DNA of 9,510 nt from Rhodococcus sp. IITR03 (GCA_001017865.1 LATQ01000400.1:1-9510); one strand, 5' to 3'; shown: positions 1 to 7,190, numbered from the stretch's first letter. Made by a program: numbers and translations. Notes: a model not told the origin generated them from the letters alone.

Positions 1-145
1 TCTCACCCGTCTCGGGTTCGAATCGGGACACTAAGCCAAATGTCCTAACTCAGGTGCTGTTTGACGGTCGCTAAACAGGGCACGTCTAGCAGGGCCAAAT
101 GGGGGCTACGACCAAACCCAACCGTCCTAACAGCACACTGCGTAG

Positions 146-473
146 GTGACCGAAGATCATGCTCCGCTGACCGGCGCCGACCTCATCAAGGGAACACCCG
201 TCATGTACACCGGGCTGGACAATTCACAGTTGATCTCCCTGAGGGAAACAATCACCGTCTTTCGCAAGGGACACCCTGGTCGAATCCTAGATCCCCGACT
301 GGCATCACATCCGTGTCGAATGGGTCCGGTCCTCTCTCCCCCTGATAGAGAGGACCGCTGCGACCCTGGTCACCGCATTGTCGTTCCTCGATCGTGTACA
401 CCAGCAACAACGCGGCGCATGGGTTCAGCCACACCCGTCCGTTCCGGACCACCTACAAACTTACGGAGCGAGG
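146..473 (+). pseudogene. Possible relic of an unrecognised gene left of the effector/immunity locus
   Basis: Two adjoining frames read like protein. The first, from a GTG at 146 to about 270, gives MTEDHAPLTGADLIKG and continues to ETITVFRKG. The second, one frame over and open from 291 to past 470, gives IPDWHHIRVEWVRSS, then a helix-rich part with LSFLDRVHQQQRGAW. Third codon positions are mostly G/C in both. They are separated by a frame change near 270 and a TAG at 288. Past about 473 the second frame runs antisense into the 202-residue membrane-protein gene and stops looking like protein. I do not recognise the family and no ribosome site precedes the GTG. It could be a gene truncated when the neighbouring AT-rich DNA arrived, or chance. 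Positions 1-145 hold no gene I can support; an 8-base direct repeat GTCCTAAC occurs at 42-49 and 124-131. Confidence 0.25.
328..356 (-). terminator. Perfect 10-bp stem-loop downstream of the membrane (immunity) gene
   Basis: GGTCCTCTCT (328-337) is the exact reverse complement of AGAGAGGACC (347-356), with a 9-base loop. It lies about 117 bases past the stop of the leftmost minus-strand gene, where a terminator for the effector/immunity transcript would be expected. There is no T-run after it on either strand, which is common for actinobacterial terminators but leaves the call open. It also sits inside the weak plus-strand coding relic, so it could be incidental. Confidence 0.4.
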
Positions 474-1082
474 CTAACGACCATATTCATATCGATACCA
501 CGGCCCGTCTATATGCTCAAGTTTAATCCAGGAATGACTATCCGGCCGACCGTTGGGTGCATATACCCATCCGACTTCGGATATCGCAGATCTCTTGGCG
601 TCCACAAAATATATATTTCCGTCATCCTGTTGCTGAACATTCGAAATTTTAATTCCGTCGATTATGATTCCCTCATAGATTTCACCAGGGTTGGCGGCTA
701 CTTCTCGGGCTATCGCCTCAAACTGAGGACGAACGTCTCCGAAATCAGTGGGCCGTATGGCCAACATTGCAGAGATCGAAATTATTACCAGCATTGGCAG
801 GGCTGCAATTTTCCAGGACCATTTACGTTCTCGCCTCCAGTATCGAACGGTCTTAACCAGCCAGAAAACGCTACATACGGCGAGAGTCGCTAATGCTAAC
901 CAAAGGATGGATAGCTGCACTAAGTAGTCCAGATCCTCCATCAAAAACCGAGGCCGTTCATAATAGACGCAAAGCAGGAGGGATAGCGCCACAGCGGATA
1001 CTGTCGCTAAAATCGGACCAGGCGGGGACAAATTGATCTCCTTAAGGCTGGGAGGCTTATCCGGAATTGCCGAACTCAACAT
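474..1082 (-). CDS. Three-helix membrane protein, candidate immunity protein for the LGFP effector
   Basis: An intact 202-residue protein of no recognised named family. Three hydrophobic segments are visible at about residues 21-41, 52-77 and 90-109. The loop between helices 2 and 3 is very basic (KTVRYWRRERKWSWK), so by the positive-inside rule it is cytoplasmic, placing the N-terminus inside and the C-terminal domain (about 110-202) outside the membrane. That domain contains GWVYAPNGRP and ends GPWYRYEYGR, a pattern I recall from small exported or membrane domains of unknown function. The ATG at 1082 follows TAGGA after three A residues. The gene lies 106 bases downstream of the effector stop, same strand, with a strong RNA hairpin between. 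Its base composition is AT-rich (601-660 is 35% GC) unlike most of the window. Position, orientation and topology suggest it protects the producer from the effector's C-terminal domain; that is inference. Confidence 0.85.
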   Translation of the reverse strand: MLSSAIPDKPPSLKEINLSPPGPILATVSAVALSLLLCVYYERPRFLMEDLDYLVQLSILWLALATLAVCSVFWLVKTVRYWRRERKWSWKIAALPMLVIISISAMLAIRPTDFGDVRPQFEAIAREVAANPGEIYEGIIIDGIKISNVQQQDDGNIYFVDAKRSAISEVGWVYAPNGRPDSHSWIKLEHIDGPWYRYEYGR

Positions 1083-1111
1083 TTTTCCTAATTATTCATG
1101 GAAACGGACGA

Positions 1112-1161
1112 ATCCCCAGGCAGGCGAAATAAGGGATTCCTCATTTCACCTGCCTAGGAAT
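1112..1161 (-). promoter_or_regulatory. Strand-specific 19-bp RNA hairpin between effector and immunity genes
   Basis: Positions 1112-1130 and 1143-1161 form arms around a 12-base loop. Read as minus-strand RNA, the sense of both flanking genes, all 19 positions pair (16 Watson-Crick and three G-U). Read as plus-strand RNA the same three positions are C-A mismatches, so the fold belongs to the minus-strand transcript. It lies between the effector stop (1189-1191) and the downstream ATG (1082). No U-run follows, so an RNA processing or stabilising element, or an attenuator that sets the expression ratio of the two genes, is at least as likely as a full terminator. Confidence 0.7.
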
Positions 1162-1188
1162 ATCGGACCGCCTCCCATCAATAGACAG

Positions 1189-3464
1189 TTATTCGTGGAT
1201 GATGATCAGATCATTCTTGCTGTAGTTGGTGCTGTCAAAGTTCGGGTCCAGGGGATCCGGAACAATCCTGGCATCAGCGGCATACTGTATGCAGGTGGAA
1301 TTGACTCCCGGCATGTCCCCTTCATTTCTAAGCCCAACATGCTCTCCTGTCTGATTATTGTAGTGGTCCATGACAGCTGCGGCGGCGCCTGACGGCTTGT
1401 CTATTTCGTGCGCGAATCCCACATCTTGTGCAAATGATTGATTGGCACGTTCGGTGGTCTGGGCTATCCACACGCAATGACGGAGAGCATCTTTTCTGTT
1501 ATCTCCGCCGGGAGTGTTCTCTCCGTAGACCTCTTCGGATATCTTGTTTGCCTCAAAGTAGGCTGGGCCGGCCCGAGTGCAGTCATAGGGATTAGCGTTG
1601 CAGACGAGAAGGGTTTCGAAGCCGATCCGCTGAAGCGGGTTGTACTGATCCACCGTGTCCGAGATTGCGGTTACAGGGAGCGCCCCGAGAGGGCCGAACT
1701 CATACGATAGTTCGCTTCCGTCCACCGAAACCTGAACTGGAACTCCTTGCTGCGATGAATTGACTGCAATGGGGTCTCCAAACATCAAAACCGTGTCACC
1801 GACTGAGTTTTTGATGTTCGTAACTCCTGCAGCATGCTGAGCCGTGAACCCACTGGGGAGTCCGATCGCGATTTTGAATTCCAGCGGGGACTGGGGTCCA
1901 TTCAATGTGATTTTGGTTTGGATCATCCTCTTGCTCGGCGTGATCCGGAACCCATATTCAAAATCTGGACCACTGTAGTTGATTCCATCAGGAATAAGAA
2001 CAGGGGTTAACTGGCCAGCCTGCGCCACACCGAATGTCACGCTCGCGCCTGTCGTTCCAATGGGAATGGCCATGTTTGGAGTGTATATTCCCCTATATTG
2101 GAATTGTTGCTCCATGGCTTGCCCGAGACTGGCTACCGCATCTGCTATGGGATAGCCCATCGTACTTTGCTCGTACCCAGCGGCGGACCACTGACTCAGA
2201 ATCGGGCCTGTCACGGGCCATGCGCCTGTGCTCGGGTGCCAGTAGATGACGCCGCGTTCGAAACGGCTCATTCGGCCCTGACCGTCGGGCAAATTCACCG
2301 GGTCCTGGATGGGATAGCCGAGCAGGCTTCCCGGCTCGTGCGCGCCGACGGTGTTCCACTTGTCGCGGATCAGCCCGTTGCGGATTGCGGAACCGATTGC
2401 GTTTTGGAAGGCGACGTAGATCGCGCCACGCTGGAACTCCTGACGGCGACCGACGCCGTCGGCGTGCACGATCTCATCGGTGGTGGGGTATCCGAGCATG
2501 CCGGCAGCCGCCTCATACTGAAGGATGCCCCAGCGGTTGAGGAAGCTGTTGACCACCGGATGTGCCCAGTGTCGGGATGCCAGTAGATCGGTCCGTTGAG
2601 GAACGTCACCCGCTGACCGACCCCGTCGGGTTGGTGATATTACCGCTGGACGGATACGTCAGGAAGCTCGCCGGCCCGCCGAGGGAGTTGTACTTGTCAC
2701 GGATCGCCCCACACACCTGGAACGGGGACGGCCAGTAGGTTTGGCAGGTCACCGCCGCGATCGACATGCGGGAGAGGGTGGAGCGTTCCTGCGCCTCCAT
2801 CATCTCGGCCTTGTCGGCGTCTTCCTTGGTGAACGGCGCCGGGATTTCCTCTCGATCCGAGCGCATCTGCCCGGTACGAGCGTGGCGTTCGGGTTCTCCG
2901 TCGGCGCCCAGTCCAGGTCCGGTTCGGCGGTCTTGGACGACAGCTCCGGATCATCGGGGGTGATGGGCTGATCGGCGGCCGGTGCGGCCGGGATCATTTC
3001 GGCCGGTAGCGGTTCGAGGGTGTTCTCGGCAGGCGGGGCGGGTTCCGGCTCTTGCGCGGCTGTCACCGGAGGTGCGGCCGGTTCCGGGACCGTTTCCGAT
3101 GCCGGGGTCGGGGTGACCGGTTCGGGCATCGCCGGGGTGGTTACGCACTCTGCCGGGACCACCGGGGTGGTCGTGGTGGTGGGCGGCGGAGTCGTCGTGG
3201 TGGTGGCCGGGGGTGTGGTGGTCGGTACCGCGCACGGATCGACACGGTGGTGTCGGCCGGGGTGTCGAGCGGCACCAGGTCCGGGGACGTTGTTGCCGGT
3301 GTGGACTGTGTCGTGGTGGGGACGGCCGGTGTCGTCTCGATCGGCTGGGCCATGGCTGCCGACCCTCCGACGGCAACCATCAGCACCGTGGTGCTCGCGA
3401 TCAGGCACCGGCTCATCCATCTGTGCCGGGACATGACGGAGCCCCGCTGGGGGTGCGAATCCAT
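1189..3464 (-). CDS. Exported LGFP-repeat protein with C-terminal DUF6973-like effector domain (frame broken by apparent single-base deletions)
   Basis: Restoring one base at four places (about 3236-3250, 2870-2872, 2621-2624, 2565-2567; the last three are C runs) gives one protein of about 759 residues. In order: signal peptide (1 to about 39, ending SAAMA), Pro/Thr-rich linker with TTTTTPPPTTTTT (to about 235), a Cys-X10-Cys segment (CQTYWPSPFQVC), four LGFP repeats (for example MLGYPTTDEI, LLGYPIQDPV, TMGYPIADAV), a beta-rich domain, and a C-terminal domain (about 615-759) with DALRHCVW, GFAHE and MDHYNNQTG. That last pattern matches my memory of DUF6973, found at the ends of large bacterial exported proteins. 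LGFP repeats are thought to bind the mycolate/arabinogalactan wall, so the protein should sit on the cell surface and present the C-terminal domain. ATG 3464 has AGTAGGT upstream; ATG 3434 is an alternative. The uninterrupted part is 1189-2556 (455 codons). Domain order is seen; toxicity is inferred. If the deletions are real, the gene is a pseudogene. Confidence 0.75.
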
Positions 3465-3714
3465 CTGTGACCTACTTCTTTTCGGGTGGATAGGTACAGC
3501 GGTGGCGCCATCGCTTCTTAGCAACTTAAACGGTTTCTCAAGAATCACAAATGCACCAGATAACACTTGCGTAACAAATACCGTTCGACCTGTTTTGTTT
3601 ACAGAAAGCGCGCGAAACCCGACATACGGTGCTAGACAGACAAGATCATCGCTCGGCTCGAGCGATGGTTCCCCGGGGAGCAGTGACCCCTGAAACCAGG
3701 TGAAGGAGCGGTAT
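3465..3714. promoter_or_regulatory. Divergent intergenic region between the two LGFP genes
   Basis: About 250 bases separate the start of the large effector gene (minus) from the start of the small LGFP gene (plus). The central part (about 3520-3610) is clearly AT-rich compared with the coding DNA to either side, as expected for back-to-back promoters. I see short inverted elements AACGGT (3528-3533) and ACCGTT (3580-3585), but no convincing -35/-10 pair on either strand. Shared promoters would let both surface proteins be controlled together. Confidence 0.5.
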
Positions 3715-4041
3715 ATGCACGTGCGCGACAAGGTGGCGAGGACGCGGCGGCGGATGGCGACCGCAGTGGCCGCGGCCGGGCTGGCGGTCCTGGCCTTGAC
3801 CGGCGGTGGTGTGGCCACCGCTGCGCCGGCCGAGGTGGCGGCGGACTGCCAGAGCTACTGGCCGTCGCCGTTCCAGGTGTGCGATGAGATCAAGGACCTG
3901 TACAACAGCCTCGGCGGAGCGGCGAGCCCGCTCGGCTTCCCGTCCTCGGCCGCGCAGGCGTACGGCACCGACGGACTCCGCCAGACCTTCACCGGTGGCG
4001 CGATCATCTGGACACCGTCGACCGGCGCCTACATCGAATAA
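3715..4041 (+). CDS. Short exported single-LGFP-repeat protein
   Basis: A 108-residue protein. The ATG at 3715 has GAAGGAG six bases upstream; a GTG at 3700 is in frame but lacks a ribosome site. Residues 1 to about 37 form a signal peptide: basic start with RTRRR, hydrophobic core AGLAVLALTGGGV, and an ATAAPA cleavage region. The mature part holds a Cys-X10-Cys segment (CQSYWPSPFQVC, Cys45 and Cys56, probably a disulfide) and one LGFP repeat (SPLGFPSS, then GGAIIWTPSTGA). It should be secreted into the mycolate cell wall. Over a 35-residue stretch beginning one residue before the first Cys, 25 positions are identical to the large LGFP protein encoded divergently next door. It has no effector domain, so it may be a wall-binding accessory protein or a stem fragment of the same family. 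Reading frame and codon bias are clean. Confidence 0.92.
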   Translation: MHVRDKVARTRRRMATAVAAAGLAVLALTGGGVATAAPAEVAADCQSYWPSPFQVCDEIKDLYNSLGGAASPLGFPSSAAQAYGTDGLRQTFTGGAIIWTPSTGAYIE

Positions 4042-4130
4042 CCCGTCCTGCCGGCGGGTGGGCGACCGGGGATCAGAAACGGAATCCTCCGGACCGTGAT
4101 CGATCCGGGTCGGCTCACCCGCGGCGTGGG

Positions 4131-4144
4131 GGTTACCGGTAACC
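4131..4144. repeat. Perfect 14-bp palindrome GGTTACCGGTAACC in a convergent intergenic region
   Basis: GGTTACCGGTAACC is its own reverse complement. It lies in the 163-base space between the ends of the small LGFP gene (4041, plus) and the TetR gene (4205, minus). A weak ACCCG/CGGGT stem (4041-4045 with 4055-4059) follows the LGFP stop. The palindrome could be a regulator-binding site or part of a shared terminator; no other signal distinguishes these. Confidence 0.4.
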
Positions 4145-4204
4145 GGCAGCAGCGCGGTCTGCGCCGTCTCGGCGAGCCGGAACCACGCAGGCCCACAGGA
4201 ACTG

Positions 4205-4864
4205 TCAGGTCGAGGTCTGTGGACGATTCCAGCGGGCGTGCCGGATGCTCTCGCATTTACGGCGACGGGCAGGAACCATGATGCCCGGAAGCAGGAACCG
4301 CCACATCTGATCGATCCGCTGCTCGAGATCGACCCGCCGATCGAGCACATTCGAGACCATCTGCACCCCGGTGAACGCCGAGATGACGAACCGGGCCAGT
4401 TCCGGCGCATCGACCGTGCCGGGCAGATCACCTTCGGCGATGGCGGTCTCGGCGAGCTGCCTGCACGCCTCGATCCAGTCCCGGTAGGGACCGGCCGGAT
4501 CCGACGGCCCCTCTCCGCCGCTGAATTCGAGGGTCAGCCGGATCCCGGCGCGCACGATCGGGTCCTGCACGATCTGCCGGCCCATCTCGTGGCAGAGCAT
4601 CACGATCTGCTCGAGTGCCGAAGCCTGGGTTGCGGCGATCGCCTCGACCGCGGCGAGGGAGATCTCGTGTTGTCGCTGCACGACAGCGTCGGCGAGCTCG
4701 TCCTTCGATTTGAAGTGGAAGTACAAGGCGCCTTTGCTCAGGCCCGTGCCCGCCTCGATGATGTCCCCGAGTGTGGCGCCATCGAAGCCCCGCTGGTCGA
4801 AGGCGGCCGCGGCCGCTGCCACGAGCTGGTGCCGCGTCGCCACTGCCCGAGCCTGCTTGACCAA
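4205..4864 (-). CDS. TetR-family regulator, ScbR/ArpA (butyrolactone receptor)-like
   Basis: A 219-residue protein. The N-terminal helix-turn-helix begins VKQARAVATRHQLVAAA, with the recognition part GATLGDIIEAGTGLSKGALY and then FHFKSKDELADAVV, the pattern of actinobacterial ScbR-type autoregulator receptors. The C-terminal ligand-binding and dimer domain includes FTGVQMVSNVLDRRVDLEQR and WRFLLPGIM. The TTG at 4864 is chosen because family homology begins exactly there and AGAAGGA lies seven bases upstream; the frame stays open to an ATG at 5038 but that extension does not look like protein. Members repress genes, often their own, and release DNA when a small signalling molecule binds. The signal here is unknown. 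The tail after residue 200 (RRRKCESIRHARWN) is unusual for the family and could reflect a small frame error. It has no obvious operon partner and is convergent with the small LGFP gene. Confidence 0.88.
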   Translation of the reverse strand: MVKQARAVATRHQLVAAAAAAFDQRGFDGATLGDIIEAGTGLSKGALYFHFKSKDELADAVVQRQHEISLAAVEAIAATQASALEQIVMLCHEMGRQIVQDPIVRAGIRLTLEFSGGEGPSDPAGPYRDWIEACRQLAETAIAEGDLPGTVDAPELARFVISAFTGVQMVSNVLDRRVDLEQRIDQMWRFLLPGIMVPARRRKCESIRHARWNRPQTST

Positions 4865-4993
4865 TCCCGTGTCCTTCTCTCGAACTCTCGAAACCCCGCC
4901 GTGAAGCCCGCCCTGACGAATCCCGACCTTCGCCCGTGCCGGGGAAAACCGTAGCAGTCGACCGGAATCCGACCTGGTCGACAGCAGTGTGAC

Positions 4994-5034
4994 CGGTTCC
5001 CACCGTGCGGGGGTGGGAGCACCATCGGGAACCG
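4994..5034. promoter_or_regulatory. Inverted repeat upstream of the TetR gene, possible operator
   Basis: CGGTTCCC (4994-5001) and GGGAACCG (5027-5034) are perfect inverted arms around 25 bases. Inside, CCCACC/GGTGGG offers an alternative smaller stem. The element lies about 130 bases upstream of the TetR start; two more palindromes follow, CGGTCGACCG (5051-5060) and CGTCGTCGACGACG (5083-5096). Autoregulation is usual for the family, but the site does not clearly match the butyrolactone-receptor boxes I remember, so operator function is a guess. Confidence 0.35.
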
Positions 5035-5130
5035 ACACCCAGTAGGGATTCGGTCGACCGACTCGACGACGAACCGGGCTGTCGTCGTCGACGACGGCAC
5101 TCGCCGATCACCGACCCGCCCGCCGGACCG

Positions 5131-5332
5131 GTCTGGGCGCAGTTTCTCGCCAGCGAAGACGATCTGTCACCCTCGTCGATCACCCGGCTCACCGCGCAGT
5201 GGCAGCCGCCCATGCAATCGCGCTGAGGAAGCGGGATCTGTCGCAGGGCGACTACGTGTACCTGTAGCTCACCGGCCTCCCTCTGCAGGTACGGTTCGAG
5301 CAGAATGGACGGTATGTAACGCTAGAGGCGAA
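5131..5332 (+). mobile_element. Decayed fragment of an IS256 (mutator)-family transposase
   Basis: In one frame from about 5131 the translation reads VWAQFLASEDDLSPSSITRL followed by TAQWQ, ending at a TGA (5224-5226). The next frame, from 5223, continues LRKRDLSQGDYVYL, a TAG at 5265-5267, and then LTGLPLQVRFEQNGRYV. Together these follow the order of the IS256-type transposase segment that usually reads SPSTITRLT..WQ...KRDLS..DYVYLWADGIHL.VRLEQ, just before and at the first catalytic Asp region; here WADGIH has become a stop plus LTGLP. Only about 65 of some 400 residues remain, with no terminal inverted repeats visible. It is a relic marking past insertion. The following 5333-5520 holds no gene I can support and ends in the ribosome site of the next gene. 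Confidence 0.6.
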
Positions 5333-5520
5333 AGTCCATATGTTTTTGTCGGCGGTCCCTGCTTTTCTCCCTCCTCGAAGCGGTGGGGCCGCTCGGTCCG
5401 CGCATTCCTCCCCGTTGTGTGTGGGCTGGCGGGAAGTCCGGTGGTGCACACCCGGGCTTTCCGCACCGCAGTTGTCGCCAGGGTCGGGATGCGGGGATCA
5501 TCGAGGCGGAAGGAGATGTG

Positions 5521-6251
5521 GTGCGCACAGCGGTACGGGTTTCTACTGCCGCGGTGGTGCTCACTGCGGTCGCGGCCGTGGGGGTATGGACCGTCGGTGC
5601 CGTATCCGGCCCCGATGCCGCCGTTGCCGGCGATAGTGTCGCCGTGACCGGAACGGAAGATCACGGCGCGGTGCCGAGTCGAGGTGCGGTCCGCAGCTGG
5701 GACCTCGAGCACATGCAGGGCGTGATCGACGGCGATGATGTTCCCGGTGGATGCCATGTCGACTTCGCGGCCGTTGCGGTGGACGGCTTTCCCGCTCTCA
5801 CACCGGGCCACGAGGTGGAGTTCGAATGGATCCGCCCCGAAAACCGGGCAGCGGGTGTCGAATTCGAGTTCGAGTGTGTGCGGGCATGGCCGGCCGGGCA
5901 ACAACCCGTCCGTCGCCCTACCGGATTCGGGGCGCGCGCCTGGTCGGTCCATCCCGACGGCCGCATCGAGGAAGAGCACTTCGTAGGCGAACCCTCCGTT
6001 CCCGTGCCGGTCCCGCCTCGGGTGACCGGCCACAGTGTCGGCACGGTCCGGGAGTGGAACGACGAACAGGGCTGGGGAGTGATCGATTCCGACCGGACTC
6101 CGGCGGATGCTGGGCGCACTACAGCACCATCGTCGGCGAGGGTTTTCGCACTGTAGCGGTCGGAAGCACCGTGGTCCTCGATTGGGAACAGGTCACCGAT
6201 CAGGACGGCTACCGGTACCGCGCCACTCGAGTCGAGCAGCAGTCCGGCTGA
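5521..6251 (+). CDS. Membrane-anchored protein with two degenerate cold-shock-like domains (one apparent 1-base deletion)
   Basis: GTG 5521 has AGGAG five bases upstream. Adding one base near 6101-6106 joins two frames into a 243-residue protein. Residues 5-29 form a hydrophobic anchor or signal segment (VRVSTAAVVLTAVAAVGVW). Two repeats follow. Repeat 1 (about 55-123) has GAVRSW, GVIDGDDVPGGCHVDF and VEFEWI; repeat 2 (about 172-238) has GTVREWNDEQGWGVIDSDRT, PGGCWAHYS and DGYRYRATRV. They resemble actinobacterial cold-shock-like beta barrels in which the RNP1 motif is WGVID and RNP2 is CW(A/V)HFS; the first copy has lost the Trp of RNP1. Cold-shock domains bind single-stranded nucleic acid in the cytoplasm, so an N-terminal hydrophobic helix is odd. 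A GTG at 5671 preceded by GGAAG could start a soluble form without it. Fusion of two neighbouring genes through a sequence error cannot be excluded. Confidence 0.7.
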
Positions 6252-6259
6252 TACCGACC

Positions 6260-6470
6260 TCACCGCATGGTTTGCAGGTCGTCGGGCTCGGAACGGCCTC
6301 GACCGGTCCGAGGGCGGCGCACCATGTGGACGAGACCCGTCGCAAGGGCTGCCCGCGACCATCGCACCGTGCTCGGAGAATCGGCCACCATCGGCGGCCG
6401 GTCCGGCCCGAGAAGATCGGCGATCGGGTCCCACCACCAGGGAATTTGAATCGAGTCACCCGGCCGTCAT
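6260..6470 (-). CDS. Small uncharacterised protein downstream of the SUKH gene (one apparent extra base)
   Basis: From ATG 6470, removing one C from the run at 6459-6461 yields a 69-residue protein beginning MTAGDSIQIPWWWDPIADLL and ending in TGA at 6260-6262; without this correction the frame closes after four codons. Third positions are mostly G/C. The gene lies 35 bases downstream of the SUKH stop in the same direction and ends eight bases from the convergent cold-shock-like gene, filling a space that would otherwise be empty. The three consecutive Trp and a basic C-terminal part (RRPRTGRGR) are its only marked features. I do not recognise a family. Confidence 0.4.
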
Positions 6471-6505
6471 TGGTACCGGTAGTCCGGGCTATCCCTCGAC
6501 GGTGG

Positions 6506-7094
6506 TCAGGGAAGCTCCCAGTCCAATGCCCCGTTCTCGCCCACCGGCAGCCACCCGAAGCACGGCTCGCTGCGCTCCACCGCCGAGGCGACATCGCCGA
6601 CAAGCGCTTCGATCGAGGACCACACCATCATGCTCTGATCGGCATCTTCGCCGGCGAAGTCCCGCACACCCGTGCTGCTCTCCGGCCCGGGTGTCGACAA
6701 CGAGAAGATCACCTTGATCGTTCTCCGCGATCGGGATATACGCCGTCAGATAGGTGAACGACATCGTGCCGGCCGGTTCGTCGAGCAGCGCAGTTCCACC
6801 GAGCTCATCGGTCATATCCGCCCAGGTGGTCGTCATCGACGCCCACACCGACAACCCTCGTTCCAAGGACAACGGCTCGAACGAGGGCAGTACCTGCGCG
6901 AAGGGCTTTCCCTCGCTGGCGCCATTGTGGAGACCGAACCACGCCCGCAGCTCTGTCGGCCATCGACGTCCGGTAGCCGATTCCACGGTGTCGAGCAACG
7001 ACACCTCAGCCGGTGAAGACATGGCGGCAGCCGTGACCGGCGCCTGCCGCACACACCAGTCGTACAGGCGTTGCCAATTACGTTCGAGACTCAT
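6506..7094 (-). CDS. SUKH (SMI1/KNR4) family protein, immunity-type fold (one apparent frame error)
   Basis: The N-terminal frame from ATG 7094 gives LLDTVESATGRRWPTELRAW then FGLHNGAS, the SUKH start (LP..lr..l..hNG). Later IPIAENDQGDLLVVDTRAG and EQHGC follow. At about 6663-6672 the frame is lost; the next frame continues VRDFAGEDAD, ending WLPVGENGALDWELP and TGA at 6506-6508. Joining them (two bases missing or one extra) gives GCVRDF, the family-typical phrase, and a protein of about 195 residues. SUKH proteins include many immunity proteins of contact-dependent and polymorphic toxins, as well as regulators in eukaryotes; no cognate toxin is seen next to this one. The 69-residue frame follows at once and may be cotranscribed. 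No clear ribosome site precedes the ATG. Confidence 0.8.
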
Positions 7095-7190
7095 GATCGA
7101 ACACTACCGACCAGCCCGCTCGCACAGTCCCGGTCCGACCGCAGCGACACGTCCGAGACGTCCTCTTGCCCACACAGTCGCAAGATGAGG

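Noticed and set aside
1..40. GGTTCGAATC at 15-24 looks like the T-loop of a tRNA 3' end
   Set aside because: The flanking five-base stems do not pair as written (TCGGG against CGGGA); only a missing CC would make a proper T arm, and the acceptor stem would be atypical. The rest of the gene would lie outside the window, so no tRNA or attachment site is called.
2800..3420. Long overlapping frames on both strands over the Pro/Thr-rich region
   Set aside because: They are shadows of a low-complexity, very GC-rich coding stretch; only the minus frames that join into signal peptide, linker and LGFP repeats give sensible protein.
3646..4431. Minus frame covering the small LGFP gene and the TetR tail, with a locally plausible stretch near 4050-4190
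   Set aside because: Most of it is antisense to the LGFP gene; the plausible stretch has no start, no family resemblance and could reflect general GC bias.
5400..5515. Fragments such as GGGAAGTCCGGTG and CCGCACCGCAGTTGTCG recall the cobalamin riboswitch core
   Set aside because: Only a few short elements match, spacing is wrong, I see no convincing B12 box, and the downstream gene has no link to cobalamin or cobalt.
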